Source: Siminovitchia fortis
GTDB lineage: Bacteria; Bacillota; Bacilli; Bacillales; Bacillaceae_C
Reading direction: 5' to 3'
DNA length: 64,000 nt
Assembly: GCF_003605365.2 (NCBI RefSeq)
Contig: NZ_QYTU02000008.1
Coordinates: forward strand, 1 to 64,000
In this document: one piece after another, positions 8,807-17,083 of the stretch
Layout: every line of letters begins with the position of its first letter
Numbering within the stretch: position 1 is the first letter of the stretch
Notes under the pieces: model-generated
The model's database searches: none
What the model saw: the letters and a program-made list of their open reading frames with translations, nothing else
Told to the model about the DNA's origin: nothing
Made by a program: the position numbers and the translations under genes

Positions 8807-9382
8807 ATGCATTTATATGTAAAAGGAATTCACTCATTAGAACAGTACTGGCAAATTCGCGAAAACAATGACTCGTTATTGGAGTATATCGATGGATTTA
8901 TATACATGTCTCCATCGCCTTCGACCAAACATCAAAGGGTTTCACGCAAGCTGGGGAGAGCATTTGAGGAATTTCTCGATGGAAAAACATGCGAGTTATT
9001 TTATGCTCCTTATGATATTGAATTAAATAGCAAAAAAATGGAAGGCACAAGAGTTGTGATTCCGGATATCACGGTTATTTGCGATCCAAGTGGTTTTACA
9101 GATGCAAGATATGTAGGTGTTCCAGATTTGATTGTGGAAATTCTCAGTCCCACTAACCAGTCGCTTGATCTAGTCACAAAGCTTAATCTCTACATGGATT
9201 ATGGGGTAAAAGAATATTGGATTGCAAACCCTATGCTTGATACAATAACGGTCTATACTTTGAATGAAAAAGGAATGTATGAGCAGCATGATAACCGGAG
9301 AGATACTGGTCCCATCACCTCCAAGCTTTTCGATGGTTTCCAGGTGGACTTGATAGATATTTTTAAAATTGAAAAAGCGTAA
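8807..9382 (+). CDS. Uma2-family (DUF820) putative endonuclease
   Basis: 191-aa Uma2 protein. YIDGFIYMSPSPSTKHQRVS is the N-terminal motif block, IPDITVICD and VPDLIVEILSPTNQS carry the acidic residues of a PD-(D/E)xK-like core, and VKEYWIANP contains the conserved lysine region. The chosen start is the ATG at 8807 with a GGGGG box. The frame is open back to 8768, but there it crosses a TATACT -10-like hexamer at 8772-8777, so the shorter form is preferred. It is an intact relative of the broken copy at 2872-3439. The biological role of the family in Bacilli is unknown; it is often multicopy. Confidence 0.8.
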   Translation: MHLYVKGIHSLEQYWQIRENNDSLLEYIDGFIYMSPSPSTKHQRVSRKLGRAFEEFLDGKTCELFYAPYDIELNSKKMEGTRVVIPDITVICDPSGFTDARYVGVPDLIVEILSPTNQSLDLVTKLNLYMDYGVKEYWIANPMLDTITVYTLNEKGMYEQHDNRRDTGPITSKLFDGFQVDLIDIFKIEKA

Positions 9383-9708
9383 GGGAGCTCCCTGCGAAAA
9401 AAAATCGACAATCGCTTTATATGGGCCAAGCATTGATTATTGGGGGGCTAAGTGGCAGCTGCATCCAAGCTTCCGCGTTCTTTCCTTATATTTCCACAAT
9501 TTTATTTTACATGGGAACGGTTCCATTTTGCCTTTTGGGTTTACTGTTTGGCAAACATGTGGTTTAATAATTAAGTATCAATTTTCAATAACGAGTTTCA
9601 TATAAAGTAAAGTGAACCAGTTAACAACTCCAAGGCAGAATATTCGGTATCTCTGTTTTGGGTTATTTTTTGTAAATTGACAGCCCTAGAATATTTGAGG
9701 TGAGAATG
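9383..9708. other. Gene-free stretch before ltaS
   Basis: No convincing gene, hairpin or repeat. A 78-codon open frame (9369-9605) has no ribosome binding site and no protein-like character. Confidence 0.6.
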
Positions 9709-11652
9709 ATGAAGAAATTCTTGAGTACAAAAACGGGCTTTTTTATAGTGATGGTATTTTTCTTCTGGATTAAAACGTATATTATCTATCAAACTGAATT
9801 CAACCTGGGAGTCAAAAATGGATTACAGCAATTTCTGCTTTTCTTTAACCCGCTGAATTCCGCACTGATTTTTCTTGGCTTGGCCTTGTTTGCAAAAGGA
9901 AAACGGATGGGCGTATGGTTGATTTCGATTTATACTGCGCTAAGTTTCCTATTATATGCCAATGTAGTTTTCTACCGCTTTAACAGTGACTTTATAACGA
10001 TCCCGACTTTGACCCAGACAAGCAATTTTGGAAGTCTCGGAGGAAGCATTGCTAATCTGGTAGCTTGGCACGATATTTTTTATGCACTGGATATTATCAT
10101 CATGATCGTCTTTTTTATAAAAGCAAAAGGAAATTGGTCCGCGGATCGAATCAAGCTTCGCAAGCCTTTGATGGTTTTGACATCAGGCGTTATATTGTTT
10201 GTTGTGAACCTTGGACTTGCCGAAATTGACCGTCCGCAGTTATTGCAGCGGACTTTTGACCGAAATTATATTGTCAAATATCTTGGAGCCTACAACTTTA
10301 CCATTTATGATGCTGTCCAAAGCGTAAAATCTTCGAAACAGCGGGTAATGGCATCAAGTGATGATATGACGGAAGTTGAAAATTACACGAAGAGCAAGTA
10401 TGCCCAGCCAAATCCTGAATACTTCGGCAAAGCGAAAGGGAAAAATATCATTAAAATACATTTGGAATCTTTCCAAACGTTCTTAATAGATTATAAGCTT
10501 CACGGGGAAGAGGTCACTCCTTTTCTGAATTCATTAGTGCGCGATCCTGAATTTACGTATTTTGATAACTTTTTCCATCAAACCGAGCAGGGTAAAACGG
10601 CCGATGCAGAATTGATTATGGACAATTCTTTATATGGATTGCCGCAAGGTTCCGCGTTTGTCATGAAAGGGAATAACACATATCAGGCATTGCCTGCGAT
10701 TTTGCATCAGCATGGATATACAAGCGCGGTACTGCATGGCGATTATAAATCATTCTGGAACCGCGATGAAATTTATAAAGAGTTTGGCGTAGACGAATTC
10801 TTCGATGCCAGCTATTATAATATGTCCGATGAAAATGTGATCGGCTATGGCTTGAAGGATAAACCGTTCTTTGAAGAGTCCATTCCGATGCTGAAATCCT
10901 TGAAACAGCCGTTTTATGCCCACCTCATTTCGGTGACCCATCACCATCCATATTTGATTGATGATGAGGATGCAACGATTGCACCTGCCGAAACGGGTGA
11001 TGCATCAGTGGACAGATATTTCCAGACAGCTCGCTACCTGGATGAAGCTTTGGAACAGTTTGTTAACGATTTGAAGGCAGAAGGCTTATACGATGATTCT
11101 GTCATCTTGATTTATGGCGACCATTACGGTATTTCCGATAACCATAACCGGGCAATGGAGGAACTGATCGGAGAGGAAATCACTCCGTTGAAACACGCTG
11201 AATTGCAGCGTGTACCATTGATGATCAGAGTGCCTGGTGTAAAAGGCCAAGGCGTGAACCATGAGTACGCAGGACAAGTCGACGTCATGCCGACATTGCT
11301 GCACTTGCAAGGCATCAAAGCACAGGATTATATCCAAATGGGTACTGACCTTTTTTCAAAAGATCATAAAGCGTATGTACCGTTTAGAAACGGCGACTTC
11401 ATGACTGAGAAGTTCAGCAAAATCGATGGTGTATATTACGACAATTCGACGAAAGAAAAGATTGAAGAACCAACGAAAGAAATGCTGGAAGTCAATGAGT
11501 CCGTCATCCGTGACCTTCAGTTATCCGATAAGGTGATGTACGGAGACTTATTGAGGTTCTATACACCTAACAAGGACTGGACTCCTGTAGACCCGAAACA
11601 ATATACGTATGGAAAACAGGAACAGGAAAGGCTTCATGAGAAAGGGAAATAA
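9709..11652 (+). CDS. ltaS: Lipoteichoic acid synthase
   Basis: 647-aa LtaS-type phosphoglycerol transferase. Five N-terminal membrane helices (about 1-190) are followed by an extracellular sulfatase-like domain. The nucleophilic threonine lies in EQGKTADAE near residue 302. Metal and substrate residues are in HLESFQ, LHGDY, FWNRD and IYGDHYG. It polymerises glycerol-phosphate from phosphatidylglycerol on the outer membrane face. VMASS after the membrane part may be a signal peptidase cleavage region, as in other LtaS proteins. The length matches LtaS/YfnI/YqgS; which paralogue it is cannot be decided. ATG at 9709 with GAGGTGAG upstream (9706 possible). Confidence 0.92.
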   Translation: MKKFLSTKTGFFIVMVFFFWIKTYIIYQTEFNLGVKNGLQQFLLFFNPLNSALIFLGLALFAKGKRMGVWLISIYTALSFLLYANVVFYRFNSDFITIPTLTQTSNFGSLGGSIANLVAWHDIFYALDIIIMIVFFIKAKGNWSADRIKLRKPLMVLTSGVILFVVNLGLAEIDRPQLLQRTFDRNYIVKYLGAYNFTIYDAVQSVKSSKQRVMASSDDMTEVENYTKSKYAQPNPEYFGKAKGKNIIKIHLESFQTFLIDYKLHGEEVTPFLNSLVRDPEFTYFDNFFHQTEQGKTADAELIMDNSLYGLPQGSAFVMKGNNTYQALPAILHQHGYTSAVLHGDYKSFWNRDEIYKEFGVDEFFDASYYNMSDENVIGYGLKDKPFFEESIPMLKSLKQPFYAHLISVTHHHPYLIDDEDATIAPAETGDASVDRYFQTARYLDEALEQFVNDLKAEGLYDDSVILIYGDHYGISDNHNRAMEELIGEEITPLKHAELQRVPLMIRVPGVKGQGVNHEYAGQVDVMPTLLHLQGIKAQDYIQMGTDLFSKDHKAYVPFRNGDFMTEKFSKIDGVYYDNSTKEKIEEPTKEMLEVNESVIRDLQLSDKVMYGDLLRFYTPNKDWTPVDPKQYTYGKQEQERLHEKGK

Positions 11653-11670
11653 ATAAGTGCTGAAATCCAG

Positions 11671-11707
11671 GCGAAAGGAAACTATATGTTACCTTTCGCT
11701 TTTTTTT
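11671..11707 (+). terminator. Terminator after ltaS
   Basis: GCGAAAGG (11671-11678) pairs with CCTTTCGC (11692-11699), followed by eight T. Confidence 0.88.
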
Positions 11708-11791
11708 GTGTTCGTTTTGAACCGGTTCTTTTTTGTGCTGAGAAAATGAATGGTATATAATTTGTCTAACAATTGAAAGGGAGTGGTTCAC

Positions 11792-12205
11792 GTGGCTGTT
11801 GATGTTTATCTTATGTTTAATGGAAATTGCAGGGAAGCGGTGGAATTTTATGCTGAGGCATTTCAAACCGAAACACCGCATATTATGACATTTGGAGACG
11901 CTCCATTGAATCCGGAGCACGCTGTTCCCGAAGAAGCCAAGGACAGGGTTATTCATGCACGGTTGAATATTGAAGGGAGCAATGTAATGTTCTCGGATAC
12001 TTTCCCGGGGAGTGAGGTAGAAAACGGGAGCAATATCACACTTGCTTTTGTCAGTAAGAATATGGATGATGTAAAGTCCACTTTTCATAAACTGAGTGAA
12101 GGCGGGACTGTAGAAATGGAGCTTCAGGAAACGCTCTTCAGCAAATGCTACGGTAAACTGACGGACAAGTTCGGCATTGGCTGGCAGTTCAGCCACGAAG
12201 AATAG
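11792..12205 (+). CDS. VOC-family protein (PhnB/3-demethylubiquinone-like)
   Basis: 137-aa vicinal-oxygen-chelate protein of the PhnB-like group. The opening VYLMFNGNCREAVEFYAEAF, the middle ARLNIEGSNVMFSD and the terminal KFGIGWQF are the family signatures. The reaction is unknown. GTG start at 11792 with AAAGGGAG about nine bases upstream; the GTG at 11783 overlaps the box. It is convergent with the molybdopterin oxidoreductase. Confidence 0.82.
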   Translation: MAVDVYLMFNGNCREAVEFYAEAFQTETPHIMTFGDAPLNPEHAVPEEAKDRVIHARLNIEGSNVMFSDTFPGSEVENGSNITLAFVSKNMDDVKSTFHKLSEGGTVEMELQETLFSKCYGKLTDKFGIGWQFSHEE

Positions 12206-12212
12206 GGCAGTG

Positions 12213-12251
12213 AAAAAGCGGAGACCCATGAGGTTACATAAGTCTCCGCTT
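12213..12251 (-). terminator. Terminator between convergent genes
   Basis: 10-bp stem AAGCGGAGAC/GTCTCCGCTT. On the minus strand it is followed by a T run (the A run at 12213-12217 on plus), so it mainly serves the oxidoreductase. Confidence 0.8.
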
Positions 12252-12258
12252 AACCATT

Positions 12259-14340
12259 TTATTTGACTGCAGCAGCTTCCTTCCCAGTTTCCGCAGAGCT
12301 TTTATTTGCCAGCTCCACATTTACCCTTCCTGAGAAAAATACTGCTCCGCCTCCCATGTCAGCTACCCTGTCAGGGGTAAGGGAATTGACGAGGTGCTTG
12401 TTTCCAAATTGATCGGACCAAAGCCCTTGGCTGACAACAACACCCGGCAGGACATGCTCGCCGACAGAAGCGGCCATTTCACATTCGCCCCGGCCGTTCC
12501 ATATGCGGACGGACGAGCCGTTTTCGATTCCGAGTTTTTCAGCATCCAATCGGTTCATGAACAATTGGGGAGCCTTTTCGAGCTTTGCATGCTTTTCATT
12601 ATTTGAAAATGTCGAGTTCAAAAAGTTATGGTTCGGCCCAGGGACAAACAGAAATGGGCAATCGTTATCTTCCACAAGCGATATATGCGTTGGAAGAGCA
12701 GGGTATCCGGCCAGTTCCATTTGCTTCGAATATAATTCGATTTTCCCGCTTGGTGTGTTTAAATTTTTCCAGTAGCCGTCTTTATTCTTTGCCTTAACAA
12801 ATCGCTCTTTCTTCAATTGGTCAAGATCGGTATCAGGGAAGTATGGATTTGCCACATCACTTATAGCCTGCTCGATCAGTTCTTCATCGCTATCCTTAAG
12901 TTCAGGATCCTCAAAACCCATTGCCTCCGCAAGCAGCCTGAAAACATCGGAATTTGACTTGCTTTCCCCATAGGGAGGAATGACCGGCTCCTGTAAGTGG
13001 AGATACTGATGCCAATAAGATGTATAAAAATCAGTATTTTCATAGGATGAAGTTGCCGGCAATACAATATCCGCATATTTTGCGGTTTCTGTCAGAAACA
13101 GGTCGTGTACAACTGTAAAAAGATCTTCCCGTTCCAGGCCTTTGCGAACTTTTCCGGCACTTGGAGCAACGACGGCAGGGTTGCTGCAATATACGAAGAG
13201 CGAACGGATTGGCTGCTCCGATTCGTGCAGGGCATCAGCCAATTGAATCATATTGATGGTCCGAGCCTGTTTTTTTCGAAGTTCAGGCCGCTGCAGCGCC
13301 CTTGTGTTAAAAGCCAAATATCCGCTGTTTGATTTGACGGCACCGCCGCCTTTCAGCGGCCATTGCCCTGTAAGGGCAGGGAGGCAGGAAATGGTACGGA
13401 CAATCATTCCGCCGTTGTCATGATGCTGCAGCCCGTTCCCAATCCGGATCATGGAAGGGGAAATTTCGCCATACATGCGTGCGAGTTTATAAATATCATC
13501 AACGGGTACTCCCGTAATCTCCGACACTGTTTTTGGGTCATAAGATTTCACATGATTTTCAAGCTCCTCATAACCGACTGTATATTCCTTTAAAAATTCA
13601 CGGTCCACCAGGTTTTCTTCAAATAAAATATGCATAATTCCGAGTGCAAGAGCGCTGTCTGTTCCCGGAAGGATCGGAATGAACCAATCCGCCATGCGCC
13701 CGGTCTGATTTTTATGAACATCAATGACAACGAGCTTTGCTCCTGTTTTCCGAGCTTTTTGGGCAATCATTACCTGGTGCATGTTTGTGCTGGCGGCATT
13801 GATTCCCCAGAAAATGAAAAGCTTTGTTTCCGTCATATCCTCAGGGTCAGTACCAAAGCCGCCGCCCATTGTGTAGTTGTAACCGACGCTTCCTGCCGAA
13901 GAGCAGATCGTCTGCTCAAGCTGGCTGGCGCCGAGGCGGTTGAAGAAACGCCTGTCCATACCTTCTGATTGGATCCTGCCCATGTTCCCATAAAAGCTGT
14001 ATGGAAGAATGGATTCTGCCCCTTCTGCGGAAATCAATTGTTTCCAGCGGCCTGCAATCGTTTCAATCGCTTCGTCCCAGCTGATTGGTTCGAATTTGCC
14101 ATCTCCTTTGGGGCCCACTCGTTTTAACGGTGTCTTCAAACGGCTTGAATCATACAGGCGTTCAGTCATATTCCGAACCTTGTTGCAAATGCTCCCTTTT
14201 GTCACAGGGTGATCCGGATCTCCGTCGATTTTTACAATTTTTCCGTCCTTTTTATGGACAAGCAGTCCGCACTGATCGGGACAGTCCAAAGAACATACGG
14301 AAGGGACCACACCGTCTTTTATATTGATCCATGACTCCAT
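12259..14340 (-). CDS. Molybdopterin oxidoreductase (DMSO reductase family)
   Basis: 693-aa bis-MGD enzyme. The N-terminal [4Fe-4S] motif is CSLDCPDQCGLLVH...SICNKV (C-x3-C-x3-C-x~26-C). Middle domains carry WGINAASTNMH and GNGLQHHDNGG, and the C-terminal pterin-binding domain reads FLFVPGPNHNF and LWSDQFGNKH. It resembles the Bacillus YoaE/YyaE group of unassigned soluble oxidoreductases. No electron-transfer subunit, Tat signal or fdhD gene is adjacent, so the physiological substrate is unknown. ATG start with a GGGG-containing box upstream. Confidence 0.85.
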   Translation of the reverse strand: MESWINIKDGVVPSVCSLDCPDQCGLLVHKKDGKIVKIDGDPDHPVTKGSICNKVRNMTERLYDSSRLKTPLKRVGPKGDGKFEPISWDEAIETIAGRWKQLISAEGAESILPYSFYGNMGRIQSEGMDRRFFNRLGASQLEQTICSSAGSVGYNYTMGGGFGTDPEDMTETKLFIFWGINAASTNMHQVMIAQKARKTGAKLVVIDVHKNQTGRMADWFIPILPGTDSALALGIMHILFEENLVDREFLKEYTVGYEELENHVKSYDPKTVSEITGVPVDDIYKLARMYGEISPSMIRIGNGLQHHDNGGMIVRTISCLPALTGQWPLKGGGAVKSNSGYLAFNTRALQRPELRKKQARTINMIQLADALHESEQPIRSLFVYCSNPAVVAPSAGKVRKGLEREDLFTVVHDLFLTETAKYADIVLPATSSYENTDFYTSYWHQYLHLQEPVIPPYGESKSNSDVFRLLAEAMGFEDPELKDSDEELIEQAISDVANPYFPDTDLDQLKKERFVKAKNKDGYWKNLNTPSGKIELYSKQMELAGYPALPTHISLVEDNDCPFLFVPGPNHNFLNSTFSNNEKHAKLEKAPQLFMNRLDAEKLGIENGSSVRIWNGRGECEMAASVGEHVLPGVVVSQGLWSDQFGNKHLVNSLTPDRVADMGGGAVFFSGRVNVELANKSSAETGKEAAAVK

Positions 14341-14471
14341 TTTCCAGCAACCCCTTGCAATAAAAATAATTTCATAGATTATAACATAATCAATCGTTCT
14401 CCGTCTTTGTTTAAAGGAAAGGAAGCATAAGTTTTTTCAAAGATATTCGTATAAAATTATTGTGCTTTGTT

Positions 14472-15033
14472 CAGCTCCAGCGCCCAGCGACTCCAAACTT
14501 CGCACTCCTTTCCTCGAAAAAGCTTCGCTTTTTCTGCATGGATATTTATTCGAGGAAGAGGGCTCAGAGCACTACGATAAGTCAACATCGGCTCCGCCGC
14601 ACAGGATGTGCTAGTGCAGGCGAAGCGACAGGAGGTCGCGACCTGAGCCTGCCTTCGTCGCCGTGTTGTCCGGCTGCGAGTGCCATCGGTGCAAGGATTA
14701 AGCCAATCGCTGCTGAAGGCAAACTACGCCTTCTTCAGCGCTTGTCTAGCTTTGCGCCGATAAGCAGGCACTCTCGCACTTCCTTATCCTTTATCTCATT
14801 GCGGAGTGCTCCAGTGTCTAGCTTCAGACGGCAGGGGCTCGAGGTCGCTTCGGTCAATCCAATGAAGTCAAAGAACGACTTCATTGGATTGCCCTCCGAC
14901 GGACAGGATGTCCTAGTGCCACCGACGCCACAGGATGTGGCGTTTGTCGGCGGCCAGCGCTTGTCGCCCCTAAACAGCCGTCTTCCGCATTTCTGTTTGT
15001 ACGTCGCTAAACGGGCGCTTGCACTTTTCTTAA
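14472..15033. repeat. Composite structured intergenic repeat with GGA-loop hairpins
   Basis: Begins with GCTCCAGCGCC and ends with GGGCGCTTGCACTTTTC, complementary-looking ends seen again at 15906-16160. It holds a 15-bp perfect stem (14855-14869/14877-14891) and four small hairpins that present CAGGATG or CAGGAGG in the loop: 14599-14611, 14625-14639, 14901-14913 and 14927-14941. A block starting CGATAAGTCAACATCGG at 14575 recurs at 16061. A 195-codon open frame crosses it but has no ribosome binding site and a low-complexity, non-protein-like translation. It is probably one element with another nested inside, or two in tandem. The rest of 14341-15226 shows nothing else. Confidence 0.75.
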
Positions 15034-15226
15034 AGGAAAATTATTGAGACAATTGCCCCTTTTTATGAAAGCTTTCGTTTTGATTCTCATTTCAATGGTT
15101 TTGTCAGCCACCTGCCATTTTTTGCAAAAGGGGAAGCAATTAGAAATTCAGGTCTGACTTTTCTTAGTTTTCGATCGTCCGATTTGTTATACTCAAAGCA
15201 AATGAAGCTAGAAAGGAGGAAGGAAT

Positions 15227-15613
15227 TTGGACGATAAACATGAAATCGAATCCAGTGGAAACGAAGTGCCGCCAAAATCATCCACTGGCCTGGATGAGAA
15301 TATTGCGGGGCTGCTATGCTACCTTGGAACGTTTGTCACAGGCATCATTTTCTTTGTATTGGAAAAGAAAAGTACTTTTGTAAAATTCCATGCAATGCAG
15401 TCAATTGTCCTTTTTGTCTCGCTGTGGATTCTTGGTTTGGGAGTCGGCTATGTTCCGTTTGTCGGCTGGCTATTGAAGTCGCTTATTTCTTTGACAACAT
15501 TCATCTTGTGGATTGTGCTAATGGTCAAAGCTTATCAGCGGGAACGGATAAAGCTTCCGGTTGTGGGGGATATTGCCGAGAATCTGATGGGAAACTTTGA
15601 TGATCATCCCTGA
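15227..15613 (+). CDS. DUF4870-domain membrane protein
   Basis: 128-aa protein. A polar N-terminus is followed by the DUF4870 (Tic20-like) block NIAGLLCYLGTFVTGIIFF, EKKSTFVKFHAMQS and WIVLMVKAYQRERIKLPVVGDIAE, with three or four membrane helices. No function is established for the family in Bacilli. TTG start preceded by AAAGGAGGAAGG. Confidence 0.85.
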   Translation: MDDKHEIESSGNEVPPKSSTGLDENIAGLLCYLGTFVTGIIFFVLEKKSTFVKFHAMQSIVLFVSLWILGLGVGYVPFVGWLLKSLISLTTFILWIVLMVKAYQRERIKLPVVGDIAENLMGNFDDHP

Positions 15614-15721
15614 TGGATACATGACCAATGTCCTGATTTGAGAAATCGCCAAAATACGGTTGACAATTCATTCCATTCCGAATAGAATAGGTTTTACATT
15701 TACAAATTCATATTTTCATAA

Positions 15722-15899
15722 CTCTTATGCAGAGAGGTGGAGGGACTGGCCCAGTGAAGCCTCGGCAACCATTGAATATTTTTTCATATTCAAACGGTGC
15801 CAATTCCAGCAGATTTTTTTACAAATCTGATATATAAGAGGCAAAGCTTGATTTATATTCTTAAAAAGCGGAGACCTCTTATTGTTAAGGGGTCTTTTT
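15722..15899 (+). promoter_or_regulatory. S-box (SAM-I) riboswitch with terminator
   Basis: Core motifs AGAGGTGGAGGGACTGGCCC, TGAAGCCTCGGCAACC and GGTGCCAATTCC are in the right order. P1 is CTCTTAT (15723-15729) with ATAAGAG (15834-15840). The same 3' arm TAAGAGG (15835-15841) can instead pair with CCTCTTA (15875-15881), which is the 5' arm of a terminator (15873-15881/15886-15894, then TTTTT). This is the classic SAM-OFF switch: SAM stabilises P1 and frees the terminator. The next gene downstream is yezD, but a 255-bp structured repeat intervenes. Confidence 0.95.
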
Positions 15900-15905
15900 C
15901 TTTTG

Positions 15906-16160
15906 TCTGGCTCCAGCGCCTATCGACTAGCAGACTTCGCGCCTGGTGTGCTCCTGCGGCGTAGCTTATTCGAGGATGTTTGGCGAACATCATAGCAAAG
16001 CTGCACGACGCCAACTCGAGGAAGCATCACACGAGGCCATTTCAAGTAGTAGCTTTCCTACGATAAGTCAACATCGGCTCCTTCGTCGCCGTGTTTCCTT
16101 TATCTCGTCGGAGGCACTCCAGTCTGTACGCCGATGAACAGGCGCTTCCGCTTTTCTTGT
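15906..16160. repeat. Structured intergenic repeat, second copy
   Basis: Starts GGCTCCAGCGCC and ends CAGGCGCTTCCGCTTTTC, matching the ends of 14472-15033. It shares the block CGATAAGTCAACATCGGCTC (16061-16080) and a TTTCCTTTATCTC segment with that copy. The CAGGATG hairpins are absent here. It sits between the S-box terminator and the yezD ribosome binding site. Confidence 0.75.
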
Positions 16161-16193
16161 ATATCGGAACTACTTTCAAAGGAGATGAGGGGA

Positions 16194-16343
16194 ATGAGTG
16201 TTAAAGAAAAAGTGGACGATGAAAAGCTGAAAGTGATTGTGGAAGCACTAAGCAATTTGCGTTTCGGTGAATTGCAGATCACAGTGCATGAAGGGAAGAT
16301 CGTTCAGATCAACCGGATTGAAAAACAGCGGTTTCCGGCATGA
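16194..16343 (+). CDS. yezD: YezD-family (DUF2292) small protein
   Basis: 49-aa protein with the DUF2292 pattern VKEKVDDEKLKVIVEALSNLRFGELQITVHEGKIVQI. YezD-like proteins are small, of unknown activity, and are usually found with sulfur-assimilation genes. An S-box riboswitch upstream and msrA-metQNI downstream fit that. ATG at 16194 with AAAGGAG upstream; an alternative ATG at 16185 is too close to the box. Its stop overlaps the start of a 34-codon frame. Confidence 0.85.
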   Translation: MSVKEKVDDEKLKVIVEALSNLRFGELQITVHEGKIVQINRIEKQRFPA

Positions 16344-16444
16344 TACATAAGGAAAGTCAACACGGTCCTTTAGCGCTGGATGCCATACGTCACTTAAAAA
16401 AACTTTATATACGGAAGCTGACCGGACAACCGGAGGCCTCTTGA
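16340..16444 (+). CDS. Possible 34-aa translationally coupled small protein
   Basis: ATG at 16340 overlaps the yezD stop as ATGA, a typical coupling junction. The 34 codons start MIHKESQHGPL, are rich in basic residues (HLKKLYIRKL) and end on a TGA inside the left arm of a strong terminator. I do not recognise it. Its tight fit between the yezD stop and the terminator is the main argument that it is real; it could equally be chance. Confidence 0.42.
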   Translation: MIHKESQHGPLALDAIRHLKKLYIRKLTGQPEAS

Positions 16445-16504
16445 TTTCAACGCAACTTTGCTTGTTTGTTCAGGCATTTATGCGTTGATCAAGGGGCCTT
16501 TTTT
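16435..16504 (+). terminator. Strong terminator between yezD unit and msrA operon
   Basis: Left arm GGCCTCTTGAT-TT-CAACGCA pairs with TGCGTTGATCAAGGGGCC (16481-16498), with a two-base bulge and one wobble, then six T. It separates the S-box/yezD unit from msrA. Confidence 0.88.
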
Positions 16505-16526
16505 ATTGAAAAAAGGAGAAATGAAC

Positions 16527-17066
16527 ATGTCAAAACTTGAATGGGCAACATTTGCGGGAGGATGCTTCTGGTGCATGATCGAACCATTTGACTCACAGCC
16601 TGGAATTGAGCAAGTCATTTCCGGCTATACCGGCGGGAAGAGTGTGAACCCGACGTACGAAGAGGTTTGCACCGGAACAACCGGCCACGTGGAAGCAGTA
16701 CAAATTTCGTTTGATTCCCGATTATTTCCATATGAAAAGTTATTAAATTTATATTGGCAGCAGATTGATCCTACAGATGCCGGAGGCCAATTCAGAAGCA
16801 GGGGACCTTCCTATCAAACTGCCATTTTTTATCATACGGAAAAGCAAAGGCACCTTGCAGAAGAATCAAAAAGAAGGTTGGAAGCAAGCGGGAAATTCAA
16901 TCGTCCGATTGTCACTCAGATCCTGCCCGCTGCTGCATTCTTCCCGGCGGAAGAGGAGCATCAGAATTATTACAAGAAAAATCCGGATGCTTATGCAGCC
17001 TTTAAAGAAGAATCGGGGAGAGCACCTTTCATCCGAAAATATTGGAAAGAAAAAACACATCGTTAA
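16527..17066 (+). CDS. msrA: Peptide-methionine (S)-S-oxide reductase
   Basis: 179-aa MsrA with the GGCFWC active-site motif near residues 11-16 (nucleophilic Cys) and SGYTGG, GHVEAVQ and FRSRGPSYQ. It reduces methionine-S-sulfoxide in the cytosol. ATG at 16527, nine bases after AAAAGGAG, is preferred over ATG at 16521. It opens a long same-strand operon with the methionine importer genes 17 bp downstream. Confidence 0.95.
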   Translation: MSKLEWATFAGGCFWCMIEPFDSQPGIEQVISGYTGGKSVNPTYEEVCTGTTGHVEAVQISFDSRLFPYEKLLNLYWQQIDPTDAGGQFRSRGPSYQTAIFYHTEKQRHLAEESKRRLEASGKFNRPIVTQILPAAAFFPAEEEHQNYYKKNPDAYAAFKEESGRAPFIRKYWKEKTHR

Positions 17067-17083
17067 AAAAGGAGAATGGAGAC

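Noticed and set aside
9369-9605. 78-codon open frame after the Uma2 gene
   Set aside because: It overlaps the Uma2 3' end, has no ribosome binding site and no recognisable composition.
14460-15047. 195-codon open frame on the plus strand
   Set aside because: It runs through the structured repeat, has no ribosome binding site, and its translation (rich in S, R, P) looks like read-through of a GC-rich non-coding element.
16345-16504. Second S-box or other riboswitch before msrA
   Set aside because: No aptamer core motif is present. The sequence is better explained by the 34-codon frame and a terminator.
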